64,000 bases of DNA, taken from the NCBI RefSeq assembly GCF_900215335.1, contig NZ_OCMT01000002.1, positions 558,001 to 622,000 on the forward strand. The letters run 5' to 3'. Within the stretch, counting starts at the first letter, position 1. Every line of letters begins with the position of its first letter. The position numbers and the translations under genes were made by a program. The DNA is from Pedobacter xixiisoli (lineage in GTDB: Bacteria > Bacteroidota > Bacteroidia > Sphingobacteriales > Sphingobacteriaceae). Positions 1-8,813 of the stretch are shown here, one piece after another. The notes under the pieces are model-generated. The model had not been told where the DNA came from. It worked only from the letters and a program-made list of their open reading frames with translations, and searched no databases.

Positions 1-828
1 TGTTTCGTAAATGCCATTCCTTTTAGTGTAATCAGTTCCGCCATTGCCATACCATCAGTGGCCAACATCAATAAAAAGAGCAAAGAATTTATCATCTACG
101 AAAGCTCATTTTCTGATATTCTGGGCATCATCCTGCTTAATTTTGCAGTATCGAATCGACATATCACCATTGGTTCTTTTGGCCAATTAGCAGTAAATAC
201 GGTGCTAATTCTACTCTTATCTGTAGTAGCTTGTATTACCTTACTTTATTTAATGGGCAAACTTAAACACCACATTAAGTTCTTTTTAATTATCTCCATA
301 CTGATTATGGTTTACGCCATCAGTCAATCTTTCCATTTGTCGGCCTTAGTATTGATTTTATCTTTTGGTTTATTTTTAAACAACGCCGATACTATTAAGC
401 ACGTTTGGTTTAGGTCTGTATTTATCTACAAAAACCTATCTAACGACCTGATCCAGCTACATCAATTATCTGCTGAAACAGCATTTATCATCAGAACATT
501 TTTCTTCGTAATATTTGGTTTTACGATGAACATCTACCAGCTCAATGATTTTAATACCATAGCCAACGGACTGATTATATTGGCCAGCATTTACGTTATT
601 AGATTCGCTTACTTATTTTTCTTTAAGAGAGAACATGTTTTTCCAGAGGGATTTGTAACGCCTAGGGGACTGATAAGCATTTTACTGTACTATAATTTGC
701 CACAACACATGAAACTGGTGGAAATTGGGACACCATTCTTATTTATGGTGGTACTAGGTTCTAGTATAATTATGAGTGTGGGATTAATGTCTAGCCGAAA
801 AATAAGTATTGCCGAAGAAGCTAATTAA
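1..828 (+). CDS. Cation:proton antiporter, C-terminal part (5' end outside window)
   Basis: The reading frame is open from the first base, so the gene starts upstream; about 275 residues are visible, ending with TAA at 826-828. The visible part is almost entirely hydrophobic, with at least seven membrane segments. It includes the stretch SSAIAIPSVANIN followed by a polar turn and another helix starting FSDILGIILLNF, which is the look of monovalent cation:proton antiporters (Na+ or K+ in exchange for H+) in the inner membrane. A GTG at 58 could be read as a start but would cut a membrane helix, so it is not used. The last bases overlap the stop of the convergent downstream gene by four bases. 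The transported ion cannot be told from this fragment. Confidence 0.72.
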   Translation, partial: CFVNAIPFSVISSAIAIPSVANINKKSKEFIIYESSFSDILGIILLNFAVSNRHITIGSFGQLAVNTVLILLLSVVACITLLYLMGKLKHHIKFFLIISILIMVYAISQSFHLSALVLILSFGLFLNNADTIKHVWFRSVFIYKNLSNDLIQLHQLSAETAFIIRTFFFVIFGFTMNIYQLNDFNTIANGLIILASIYVIRFAYLFFFKREHVFPEGFVTPRGLISILLYYNLPQHMKLVEIGTPFLFMVVLGSSIIMSVGLMSSRKISIAEEAN

Positions 829-1343
829 TTGTTTACATGCAATGTTTCAGGAGCATGATTAACATATTTCTCTAAGCGCTGATAATTCTTTTTGAAATAT
901 TCCTGATTACCATTTACATTTAAGGTTAGCTTTTTATTGGATAGCTCAGCAATTCCGCCAACTGCTGTGCCTACCACAGCGCCACTTGCCGTAAGCACCA
1001 CGGTGAGCTTAGCCATGTCGCCTGCATTTTCTCCATTTTCATCTAGAGACCAAAGACCGCCACCAATAGCTAAACCTAATAATGTTCCTGAAGAAACAGC
1101 TTTACCAAAGGTCAAACCTCTCTTTTTAACTTTAATCTTTACGATATCTGGCGTACGATATATGATATAGTTACCTCGATAATCTTCTATACCAATTCCT
1201 TCTGGGGTAATTTTTTTGAGCTGCCCTTTAGTAGTTTTGTAACGATAAGACACCACTTTTACTTCATAGTCGCCGTTATAACTTTGCGCAATACAGCACA
1301 ACGATATGCAGCAGAAACAAATTAGTGGTAAGAAAAACTTCAT
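825..1343 (-). CDS. Small secreted protein with glycine-rich membrane segment, unknown function
   Basis: 172 residues. The first 20 form a signal peptide rich in Cys and Leu, ending near CIAQS. The middle (about residues 80-135) has two hydrophobic, glycine-rich stretches (GTLLGLAIGGGLW and ASGAVVGTAVGGIAEL) that resemble glycine-zipper segments. The rest is charged and begins with a short beta-rich part. I do not recognise a named family; small envelope proteins of this design are common in Bacteroidota. It converges on the antiporter gene with a four-base overlap and lies 13 bases downstream of the EVE-domain gene on the same strand, so those two could be co-transcribed. Confidence 0.6.
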   Translation of the reverse strand: MKFFLPLICFCCISLCCIAQSYNGDYEVKVVSYRYKTTKGQLKKITPEGIGIEDYRGNYIIYRTPDIVKIKVKKRGLTFGKAVSSGTLLGLAIGGGLWSLDENGENAGDMAKLTVVLTASGAVVGTAVGGIAELSNKKLTLNVNGNQEYFKKNYQRLEKYVNHAPETLHVNN

Positions 1344-1356
1344 CTACTGATTGGAT

Positions 1357-1770
1357 TTAACTGCCCATTTCCAAAATCTTGTCGAATTCAGTAGCTTTCA
1401 ACGGCATTACCGATAAACGACCTTGGCGCACCAAAGAGATATCTTTCAAACTTTCTTCCGCCTTAATCTGCTCCAATGTAACTGGACTTTTTAATGGTTC
1501 CACAGGCGCTAAATCTACTACTACCCAATTAGGGTCTGGCGTAGTTGGATCTTGGTAAAATTCTTTTACCACCTTCGCTACTCCAACCACATGTTTACCC
1601 TCATTACTGTGATAGAAAAGTACTAAATCCCCTTCTTTCATAGCCTTTAGGTTATTACGTGCTTGGTAATTACGCACACCATCCCAAAAAGTACGACCAT
1701 CTTCGTTAAATTTATCCCAACTATATTTAAAGGGCTCGCTCTTTACCAGCCAATATTGTGTATTTTTCAT
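1357..1770 (-). CDS. EVE-domain protein
   Basis: 137 residues, the full length of a single EVE domain. The N-terminus QYWLVKSEP, then WDGVRNYQARNNLKAMKEGDLVLFYHS split over residues 29-55, and VVGVAKV are the conserved blocks of this PUA-like fold. The family is thought to bind modified bases in DNA or RNA through an aromatic pocket; eukaryotic thymocyte nuclear protein 1 is a relative. It is cytosolic, with no signal peptide. It stands next to no restriction or modification gene here, so a housekeeping role is as likely as a defence role. Confidence 0.88.
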   Translation of the reverse strand: MKNTQYWLVKSEPFKYSWDKFNEDGRTFWDGVRNYQARNNLKAMKEGDLVLFYHSNEGKHVVGVAKVVKEFYQDPTTPDPNWVVVDLAPVEPLKSPVTLEQIKAEESLKDISLVRQGRLSVMPLKATEFDKILEMGS

Positions 1771-1904
1771 GATTTAATATGTTTAAGGCATCCACTGAAT
1801 CTTTAACGAATGAAAAATCAATGGAAACAGAACTAATCTTTATGTCAATATTTGCAAAAATAGCAAACTATAACCAACCGTTCGCATATAATTACGGACA
1901 ATTT

Positions 1905-1946
1905 AAAAATGCAAAAGTCCAACCGTATGGTCAGACTTTTTGCAAT
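1905..1946 (-). terminator. Terminator after catabolic operon A
   Basis: On the minus strand a stem of about 10 pairs (TGCAAAAAGTC with GACTTTTGCA, one bulged T) encloses a 14-base loop and is followed by TTTTT. It lies about 20 bases after the stop of the FAH-family gene, the last gene of the long minus-strand operon. Confidence 0.55.
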
Positions 1947-1966
1947 TCTTATTTAAAGATTTCTGA

Positions 1967-2821
1967 TTAAAGAGAAAACTCGACTACATTTTGTCTAGAA
2001 ACACCCAAGCCATCTGCACCTAACTCAACTACATCACCCGCTTTCAAATAAATGGGAGGTTTAAAGCCTAAGCCAACGCCAGCTGGAGTACCTGTAGAAA
2101 TCACATCACCTGGCAGTAAGGTCATAAATTTAGATATGTAAGCAATGAGCTGTGGAACTGAAAAAATTAGGTTTTTGGTACTGCCGTTTTGGTACATTTC
2201 TCCATTTACCGACAACCATAAACCTACATCGGAAATATCCGACATTTCATCTGTGGTTACCAAATATGGTCCCATTGGCGCAAAAGTATCACATCCTTTT
2301 CCTTTATCCCAAGTACCTCCTCTTTCCAACTGAAATTCACGTTCCGAAACATCGTTGATCAATACATAGCCAGCCACATGCGCCAAAGCATCAGCTTCTT
2401 CCACATATCTGGCTGTTTTACCTATTACTACGCCAAACTCCACTTCCCAATCTGTTTTTTCAGAATCTTTAGGTAGCATAATATCATCAAAAGGACCAAC
2501 AACCGAAGTAGTTGATTTAAAGAAAATGATAGGTTCTTTCGGAATAGCCGCTCCTGTTTCGTTGGCGTGATCTAAGTAATTTAAACCAATGCAAACAATT
2601 TTAGATGGACGGGCAATTGGCGCTCCTATCCTACTATCGGCAGGAATTTCTTTCAACTGATTTTTGTTCTCGCTAATGTAATTGGCTAAACGTTCAATTC
2701 CGTTGCTCTCGAAAAACTGCTCATTGTAATCTTCTCCAAAAGCAGATAAATCATAATGTTTAGCCTCAATTTGGACGCCTATTTTCTCTTGTCCTAAATT
2801 TCCGTGACGAATTAATTTCAT
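1967..2821 (-). CDS. Fumarylacetoacetate hydrolase (FAH)-family protein, 2,4-diketo-3-deoxy-acid hydrolase-like
   Basis: 284 residues, the usual length for single-domain FAH proteins. The core begins with IGLNYLDHANE (His85). The metal ligands of the family are visible as Glu126 and Glu128 in DWEVEFGVVIG and Asp157 in INDVSERE; WDKGKGCDTFAPMGP and the late block PGDVISTGTPAGVG are also typical. Members act on acylpyruvates, ureidoglycolate, or 2,4-diketo-3-deoxy sugar acids such as 2,4-diketo-3-deoxy-L-fuconate, releasing pyruvate. Here it ends an operon that also has a sugar-acid dehydratase and an SDR, which together match the non-phosphorylating L-rhamnose/L-fucose type of route. That assignment is inference from context; the exact substrate is unknown. 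Confidence 0.82.
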   Translation of the reverse strand: MKLIRHGNLGQEKIGVQIEAKHYDLSAFGEDYNEQFFESNGIERLANYISENKNQLKEIPADSRIGAPIARPSKIVCIGLNYLDHANETGAAIPKEPIIFFKSTTSVVGPFDDIMLPKDSEKTDWEVEFGVVIGKTARYVEEADALAHVAGYVLINDVSEREFQLERGGTWDKGKGCDTFAPMGPYLVTTDEMSDISDVGLWLSVNGEMYQNGSTKNLIFSVPQLIAYISKFMTLLPGDVISTGTPAGVGLGFKPPIYLKAGDVVELGADGLGVSRQNVVEFSL

Positions 2822-2876
2822 GTGTTATGTTGTTATTAAAAGCTAGTTTTATCGGCTAGCTGAATGGTAAATATCT

Positions 2877-3851
2877 TTAGTTATTTAGAAGCACTTTGTC
2901 GCCTCCATTTATTCTACTTTGATGGGCGGCATCTATAAATTTGCAGATGGCCAAAGTTTCTTCTTTTTTAACAGGAACCAAACCTGTTTCGAAAAAGGAA
3001 ATGATTTGTTTAAGCAAGGGATTATAGCCTTTGAAAGTTCCCAATTGCACAATTTTATCTTGCATAAATACACTGCCACCAAAACCATCAACCCCTTTTC
3101 TAATTCCTCTCAGCGTACCTATCCTACCATCTTTCCATTCGCCAATATAAATGTCTCCATCAGCGGTGTGCTGCGTTTGTACATTTATGCAATCTGTTCC
3201 CAGCAAGGTAAACAACATTTCCACGCCGTGTATCCCGTACCAGTACAAATCCTTATGCGAAGGCTCGGTATAGGCTGGCGAATAAACATCAGCTCCTAGA
3301 ACATTTTTTTTGTCTATCTCTTCCATACCTGAGATATAACGTAGCGAACTTGTGGAGAACATAGGCGTTTTGTACTTCTCTGCTAGTTCAAATATCTTTA
3401 ACGCATCCTGATAACTATTGGCGATGGGTTTATCGATGAACAATGGCTTTCTAGCTTTTAGAATGATTTCTGCCTGTTCTAGATGTTTATTGCCATCGTT
3501 AGTTTCTAACAAGACGAAATCTACATTTTTCAACAATTTTTCTAAGCTGGATACAATTTCTACTCCTAACTTTTTAATGTCTTCGGTAAACTTTGGAATG
3601 CGCTGTGCATTTAAAGGAATACTCGGGCTTCCCATTGGATAAGCTGCAACGACTTGATAACCTTTATAGCTATCATTTGCTACGTTCGCATTCAGCTCTT
3701 TAGTAAAAGCAATAGCATGAGAAGAATCAAGACCAACTATGCCAATTCTCTTTTTTGAAATTGATAAAGCAAGACTTTCAGTTCCATAAACCATAGAAGC
3801 TAAACTTAACGTTCCTGCAGCAGCTACAAACTTTCTTCTATCCATGCTCAT
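2877..3851 (-). CDS. Gfo/Idh/MocA-family oxidoreductase with N-terminal export-like signal
   Basis: 324 residues. The N-terminus MDRRKFVAAAGTLSLASMV resembles a Tat signal with a single-Arg-pair motif and hydrophobic stretch. It is followed by a Rossmann fold beginning KRIGIVGLDSSH and the family's Lys-Pro motif in LFIDKPIANSY. Such proteins use NAD(P) to oxidise, reduce or epimerise sugars; exported members often keep the cofactor tightly bound. The start overlaps the end of the M20 gene by 14 bases, or by 8 if the second Met at 3845 is used, so they are translationally coupled. The nucleotide motif GLDSSH departs from the usual GxGxxG, so cofactor use may differ. The substrate is unknown. 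Confidence 0.8.
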   Translation of the reverse strand: MSMDRRKFVAAAGTLSLASMVYGTESLALSISKKRIGIVGLDSSHAIAFTKELNANVANDSYKGYQVVAAYPMGSPSIPLNAQRIPKFTEDIKKLGVEIVSSLEKLLKNVDFVLLETNDGNKHLEQAEIILKARKPLFIDKPIANSYQDALKIFELAEKYKTPMFSTSSLRYISGMEEIDKKNVLGADVYSPAYTEPSHKDLYWYGIHGVEMLFTLLGTDCINVQTQHTADGDIYIGEWKDGRIGTLRGIRKGVDGFGGSVFMQDKIVQLGTFKGYNPLLKQIISFFETGLVPVKKEETLAICKFIDAAHQSRINGGDKVLLNN

Positions 3852-5046
3852 TCTCCAAAAAATCGAGGCAGCTAATGGTCATGGCCTGCATAGCCGTTAA
3901 GAAAGCTTGTTCGTCTAAATCGAATTTTGCATTGTGAAGTCCGTACTGAACTCTTTGCTGCTCATTCTTTATGCCTACTAAAAAGAATACAGATGGATAT
4001 TTATGCGAATAATAGGCGAAATCTTCTGCTGCCATCCATTGTGGAACATCCTCCAAATGTGCTGGTCCAAAGTGTTTGATGATTGACGATTTGAAATGCT
4101 GGCTTAAAGAAATATCATTGACTAACATTGGATAACCGTGTTTAATCTCCAACTCTGCAGTTGCGCCCAACATTTTTACGGTACCGTAAACCATCTCCTC
4201 CAAATGCTTTAACGCCTGCTTACGCCACTCTTCGTCCATGGTCCTAAAAGTACCTTCTAGCCAAACGGAGTCTGGAATTACATTTGCTGCTCCATTTCCT
4301 ATAATCTTTCCAAAAGTAAGTACACTTGGCATTAGCGGATTCGCCTTTCTACTGACCACTTGTTGCAAGGTAGTGAGTAATTGAGCAGCAACCATAATCG
4401 TATCTACCGCTCTATTCGGTTCTGCAGCGTGACCGCCACTCCCGTTTATTTTAAGGTAAAATTCGTCGGCCGAAGCCATAAAACGACCAGCGCAAAGTCC
4501 AATTTGACCTGTGTCTAACCGCGGACTCACATGTAGTCCAAATACAGCTGAAATAGTACCACCTAGTTTCTCTAAAATTCCAGAAGCGATTACCGCTTTT
4601 GCTCCGCCTGGAACCCTTTCTTCGGCAGGTTGAAACAACAACAACACTTTACCAGAAAATGTATGCGCTAATTGTTGAAGTATTCGTGCAGCTCCCAATA
4701 AATTTGCAGTGTGAAAATCGTGACCGCAAGCATGCATTAACCCTTCTCTCTGTGAGGCAAATGCAGTTTCATTTTCTTCCTTAATGGGGAGTGCATCAAT
4801 ATCAGCTCTTAAAACAATGGTTTTTCCATTACCTTGTTTTTTTCCTTCAATTATGCCAACAACTCCAGTATTTGCAACTTCCTCGTAAGGAATAGTCAAT
4901 TTTTTAAGTTGCGCTTTAATATATTTCGAGGTCTCATATTCTTGAAAAGACAATTCCGGATTTTGATGTAAATGCCTTCTATAGCCAATAACATCCTCGT
5001 GTACAGCTTTTGATAATTGAATAATCTCTTGAGAAACCTCGTTCAT
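3838..5046 (-). CDS. M20-family (M20D) amidohydrolase
   Basis: 402 residues, normal for the IAA-amino-acid hydrolase and N-acyl-amino-acid hydrolase group. The conserved blocks are all present: YRRHLHQNPELS, HACGHD (Cys107, His109), FQPAEE (Glu142, Glu143), LHVSP (His172) and YGLHNAKF (His371), which supply the two-metal site and base. A dimerisation domain sits around residues 190-300. The family hydrolyses amide bonds, typically N-acyl groups on amino acids or amino sugars, in the cytosol. Position between a symporter and a sugar oxidoreductase suggests it removes an acyl group from an imported amino-sugar or amino-acid conjugate. Six bases separate it from the symporter gene upstream. Confidence 0.88.
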   Translation of the reverse strand: MNEVSQEIIQLSKAVHEDVIGYRRHLHQNPELSFQEYETSKYIKAQLKKLTIPYEEVANTGVVGIIEGKKQGNGKTIVLRADIDALPIKEENETAFASQREGLMHACGHDFHTANLLGAARILQQLAHTFSGKVLLLFQPAEERVPGGAKAVIASGILEKLGGTISAVFGLHVSPRLDTGQIGLCAGRFMASADEFYLKINGSGGHAAEPNRAVDTIMVAAQLLTTLQQVVSRKANPLMPSVLTFGKIIGNGAANVIPDSVWLEGTFRTMDEEWRKQALKHLEEMVYGTVKMLGATAELEIKHGYPMLVNDISLSQHFKSSIIKHFGPAHLEDVPQWMAAEDFAYYSHKYPSVFFLVGIKNEQQRVQYGLHNAKFDLDEQAFLTAMQAMTISCLDFLENEHG

Positions 5047-5051
5047 AATTG

Positions 5052-6620
5052 TTAAAAATATCTAACGTAAAAATACAATACTGCAGCCGTAATAATTGCC
5101 CACCACAAAGTAGGATTTTTTAAACCTTTATAAGATGGAGATTGATTAGCCAAGGTTCCACTTGATTTACCATAGTTGATGACCAAGTTATCTAGTTCAA
5201 GGCCTTCTTTTTGTTTAAACAGCAAGCTCACCACAGTACAAACTACCATACAGGTCCAAAATACAATTCCTGTTCGATTAAAGAAAGGCATATCAGGGAA
5301 AGCAAATTCCATTGCCAATGAAAGCGGAATGGTTAAAATACCGGCAGCCAAAGCACCTTGTGATTTTGTCTTTTTCCAGAAAACACCCATCAAAAACATA
5401 GTGGCGATACCTGGCGTAAACAAGCCGTACAGGTTCATCAAATAAAGAAAGACTGGTTTATCTGAATAGCTTAATAACAAGACAGCACTGCAAATACCAA
5501 AAAAGATGATAGCAACACCAGATCTTTTACCAAAGCGAATGGCTTGTTCATCGCTTGCATTTTTATTGATGTATTCGCTGTAAACATCTACCGTTAAAAT
5601 GGTAGTACAAGAGTTGATAGCACCCGAAATATGCGACATGATTGCCGATATCAGTCCTGCCATTACTAAACCTATCAATCCGCTTGGCAATAAGGTTTTT
5701 ACTAAGGTAGAGAAAAGTAAATCTGGTTGTTCTAAAGCTGGTAAAAATGCCGGTGCTACCAAAGCTGGAATAGTGATAATCAAAGGCACAAAAAACTTGA
5801 GATAATCTCCGAAAATAACGCCCATACGCCCATGCCATTCATTTTTTGCGGCCAAAACACGCTGCACAATAAACTGGTTAGTTGCACAGTAAAACACACT
5901 GATACACAACAAACCTCCTAAATACATGGTCCAAGGAAAATCTGGATCGTTAGCAGGATAGAACATTTTCCAATCCTTTGAAGACTCTATGATGGCTCCA
6001 AAACCACCAGCTTTATCTATGGTTGCAAAAGTTAAAACTAACCCGCCTAAAACTAAAATCACCAACTGCACCATTTCCGTCCATATCACTGCTTTTAAAC
6101 CACCTAAAATGGTATACAAACCAGTAAGCAGCGCCATGCCGATAATGCTGTAAAAAATTGGAATATCAAACAGTGCGTGAAGTGTTAAACCACCTAGATA
6201 GAGCACTGCACCAATTTCCACAAAAATGTAAGTAAACAAAATTAAGATGGCATAAAGTACTCTTGTAGAGGTTCCGAAACGTTTTTCAAGATATTCCGGA
6301 ACGGTATAAAATCCATTTCTGATGTAAAACGGTAGGAATATCCAAAGTAAAGCATTGAAACCTATCAATATTGCGCCCCATTCTAAAGTTATGGCTACAA
6401 AACCGCGACTATAAGCTGCACCCATTGCACCTACCAAATGGTGGCTACTGATATTAGCGGCAATGATACTTCCACCAATCATCCACCACGGTAATTTATC
6501 TCCCGCCAGGAAATAATCTCTTTTTGACTTGGAACTCTGCCTAGAAGCATATAATCCCAAAGCAACAATACCGACAATATAAATGGCAAAAATTGCGATA
6601 TCAATTAGTTCTAGTTTCAT
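5052..6620 (-). CDS. Sodium:solute symporter (SSS/SGLT family)
   Basis: 522 residues with about 13-14 membrane helices. Typical SSS features are the start DIAIFAIYIVGIVALGLYAS, the block SKRDYFLAGDKLPWWMIGGSIIAANISSHHLVG, and YTVPEYLEKRFG. It most resembles the SGLT-like branch that imports sugars or sugar acids with sodium across the inner membrane. It is gene five of the minus-strand catabolic operon and is probably the entry route for the monomer or small oligomer produced by the lyase and SusCD system. The specific substrate cannot be read from the sequence. Confidence 0.88.
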   Translation of the reverse strand: MKLELIDIAIFAIYIVGIVALGLYASRQSSKSKRDYFLAGDKLPWWMIGGSIIAANISSHHLVGAMGAAYSRGFVAITLEWGAILIGFNALLWIFLPFYIRNGFYTVPEYLEKRFGTSTRVLYAILILFTYIFVEIGAVLYLGGLTLHALFDIPIFYSIIGMALLTGLYTILGGLKAVIWTEMVQLVILVLGGLVLTFATIDKAGGFGAIIESSKDWKMFYPANDPDFPWTMYLGGLLCISVFYCATNQFIVQRVLAAKNEWHGRMGVIFGDYLKFFVPLIITIPALVAPAFLPALEQPDLLFSTLVKTLLPSGLIGLVMAGLISAIMSHISGAINSCTTILTVDVYSEYINKNASDEQAIRFGKRSGVAIIFFGICSAVLLLSYSDKPVFLYLMNLYGLFTPGIATMFLMGVFWKKTKSQGALAAGILTIPLSLAMEFAFPDMPFFNRTGIVFWTCMVVCTVVSLLFKQKEGLELDNLVINYGKSSGTLANQSPSYKGLKNPTLWWAIITAAVLYFYVRYF

Positions 6621-6653
6621 GTTTAGTTGTTTGGTTAGTCGGTTTTGGTTGTT

Positions 6654-8024
6654 TTACGAGGTTGTGATGAGCTGTTCAATCCTGCTAATTATTTCAGCAA
6701 TTAGCAGCTCTAATCCGCCCTTCTCAAATGGTGTTTGCCATACGGCGTAAATATCTTTACCATACAAATCTTGTGGCGGCAGGTAACCCAAATAGCCATT
6801 GGCGATATTTATAAAAGCGATAGACCTATCTTTAAAATGTGATCTAACCAGTTGCTGTCCTATGGAGTAAACTTCATTTGCTTGCGCTATTACAAAGGCA
6901 TCACCGAACTGCCAAATCCATACGGGTAGTAGTGCATGAGTTTGGTCTCCAATTGATTTGCGGGTGTTTAACTTTCGCCACAAACGGTCTTTCATCACCC
7001 TATCTTCGCAAGCCTCAAATTCCTTTTCTATTTTCTCCACAGCATCTAACTGCTTGTAGGGAATGCTTACCTCAAATTTTATCTGTCGGAATATTTGACT
7101 AGGCCTAATTTCTTTCTCAGTGTAAATAGCCAAAGGAGCTCCCGATTGCAAAGCATGGTCAAAAACCCATTTTTGGCCAACAGGTGATGTATTTTCTAAG
7201 GTAGATAAAACAGCGTAGCCCAACTTTCTTCCATTGGCGTCTACTGTTTCTGGTTCTTTAACATACTGCTTTTTCGGAGCCAAATCTCCCGATGCGCCTT
7301 GCAGAAAAATAGTCGGTACATTTAATTTTTCGGCAATAAGCTCACGCATTGCTCCCACATAATCTGGAGAAATGAGTGTATTTTCGTGAGCAAACGTGGT
7401 TGGATGACAGGCGTAATTACAAATTACTGCTTTCAATTGCCCATCGATACTACTTAGTTTACCCAGCAAAAGTGTATGGTCTGCAATAGTCGATGAATCA
7501 TATCCAATCAGGTATTCTCCTTGATGATTTAAATCCCTTTTGGTTGCCAAATCACAACAACCGTATTCCCAAGATAAAAAACCATCCATTAGGTTGTCCT
7601 TGGCCTTGTGGATACTAGTGATAGCTGTGTTTTTCAAAAATTCTAAATACGGAATAATATGCTCACCACCATTTTGGTCTTTATCGTTAGTACAAATACT
7701 TGGTCCAGCGTGGGTATGTGACAAGCAAAAAAGCAATTGCTCTTCCTTCAATCCACATTCTTCAATGATCGCCTTTCTTAAATTCCGTTCATCATCGTTA
7801 TTTTTCCACCAACCTAAATCGGCAGCGATGATTGCACCTAAAGTTCCATCATTACTCTGTGTAACTAAACAAGATAAGTACAATGCCTTGTGGACACCCA
7901 AAGCGACATCAAATTTAGCAGCACCCCAATTTCTAGAGTAAATCCCTTTTGGAGGTGTGATATCTATTTCTACGACTTGAAATTTTAAGGAAGTAATTGA
8001 AGTTGGAGGTACAACAGTCGTCAT
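6654..8024 (-). CDS. Neutral ceramidase-like hydrolase, N-terminal-domain type, atypical active site
   Basis: 456 residues, no signal peptide. It has the outline of the neutral/alkaline ceramidase N-terminal domain: EIDITPPKGIYSR near the start, the zinc-binding block LSHTHAGPS (His103, His105), NYACHPTTFAHEN (His207), and QGASGDLAP (residues 242-250). In true neutral ceramidases the last block reads GDVSPN and its Ser is the nucleophile; here the aligned residue is Ala249. The protein also lacks the ceramidase C-terminal domain and is predicted cytosolic. It is therefore probably a zinc amide or ester hydrolase acting on an imported sugar derivative, not a ceramidase. It sits between the symporter and the SDR in the operon. 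Confidence 0.65.
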   Translation of the reverse strand: MTTVVPPTSITSLKFQVVEIDITPPKGIYSRNWGAAKFDVALGVHKALYLSCLVTQSNDGTLGAIIAADLGWWKNNDDERNLRKAIIEECGLKEEQLLFCLSHTHAGPSICTNDKDQNGGEHIIPYLEFLKNTAITSIHKAKDNLMDGFLSWEYGCCDLATKRDLNHQGEYLIGYDSSTIADHTLLLGKLSSIDGQLKAVICNYACHPTTFAHENTLISPDYVGAMRELIAEKLNVPTIFLQGASGDLAPKKQYVKEPETVDANGRKLGYAVLSTLENTSPVGQKWVFDHALQSGAPLAIYTEKEIRPSQIFRQIKFEVSIPYKQLDAVEKIEKEFEACEDRVMKDRLWRKLNTRKSIGDQTHALLPVWIWQFGDAFVIAQANEVYSIGQQLVRSHFKDRSIAFINIANGYLGYLPPQDLYGKDIYAVWQTPFEKGGLELLIAEIISRIEQLITTS

Positions 8025-8036
8025 AATTTCGATAGA

Positions 8037-8804
8037 TTAAGGTCTAAGCAGCGACAATCCGCCATCCATTAAAAAAGTAGAACCTGTTACATGCTGGCAT
8101 TGACTCGAATTTAGCCATAACACTTGGGCCGCCACTTCCTCGGCCTCCATAATTTTACCTAATGGAACTTTACTTTGTGAAATTAATTTTTGCTCAGGTA
8201 ATTCACTCCATACGGTTTTACTCAAACCAGCATTCACATAACCTGGAGCAATTTCATTAACCCTAATACCATTTGCAGCATATTCTAGTGCCATCGTTTG
8301 GTTAATCATACGCACAGCGGATTTAGAAACACTATAAGCTGGCAAATTTTGATGAACCGCATGCGCAGCCCAACTTCCCAGAAACAGGATACTACCTTTG
8401 ACTTGTTTTTCGACCATGCTTTTAGCAGCAAAATTGGCAAAATAGAATGCGCCATCTACGTTTACACGCATTTCGAGAGACCATTCTTCGGGACTTAAAG
8501 TTTTAAAATCTTTGATGGTTACTCGAGCAGCGTTAGAAATACAATGGTCTATTTTACCGTATTTATCTATCACTTGGTTGACAAAAACCTCTACTTCTTT
8601 ATCATCAGAAACGTTCAGACATTTGTATTCAAAATTGCTTGCGTAGTCTTTTAAATGAAGCAATTTTTCCTGTGCTTTATCCAAAGGCAAAATATCACTC
8701 AACACCACTATAGCTTGTGCTTTTAAATAAGCGGTGGTAATGGCCAAGCCAATATCGCCCAATGCACCACTAATAACAACTATCTTATCTTTCAATTCCT
8801 GCAT
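8037..8804 (-). CDS. SDR-family NAD(P)-dependent oxidoreductase
   Basis: 255 residues, classical short-chain dehydrogenase. The cofactor loop reads SGALGDIG (residues 12-19), the NAG-type motif is SNAA, and the catalytic set is Ser144, Tyr157 and Lys161 in YSVSK. The C-terminus ends GSTFLMDGGLS, as usual. It lies 9 bases from the upstream dehydratase gene. By context it may oxidise a 2-keto-3-deoxy sugar acid to the 2,4-diketo acid that the FAH-family enzyme would split, or reduce a 4-deoxy-5-keto uronate made by the lyase. Both are inferences; cofactor and substrate are not determined. Confidence 0.88.
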   Translation of the reverse strand: MQELKDKIVVISGALGDIGLAITTAYLKAQAIVVLSDILPLDKAQEKLLHLKDYASNFEYKCLNVSDDKEVEVFVNQVIDKYGKIDHCISNAARVTIKDFKTLSPEEWSLEMRVNVDGAFYFANFAAKSMVEKQVKGSILFLGSWAAHAVHQNLPAYSVSKSAVRMINQTMALEYAANGIRVNEIAPGYVNAGLSKTVWSELPEQKLISQSKVPLGKIMEAEEVAAQVLWLNSSQCQHVTGSTFLMDGGLSLLRP

Positions 8805-8813
8805 ATTTTGTGC

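Noticed and set aside
1779..1970. 63-codon frame between the EVE and FAH genes
   Set aside because: It overlaps the operon terminator, has no supporting motif and a poor start context.
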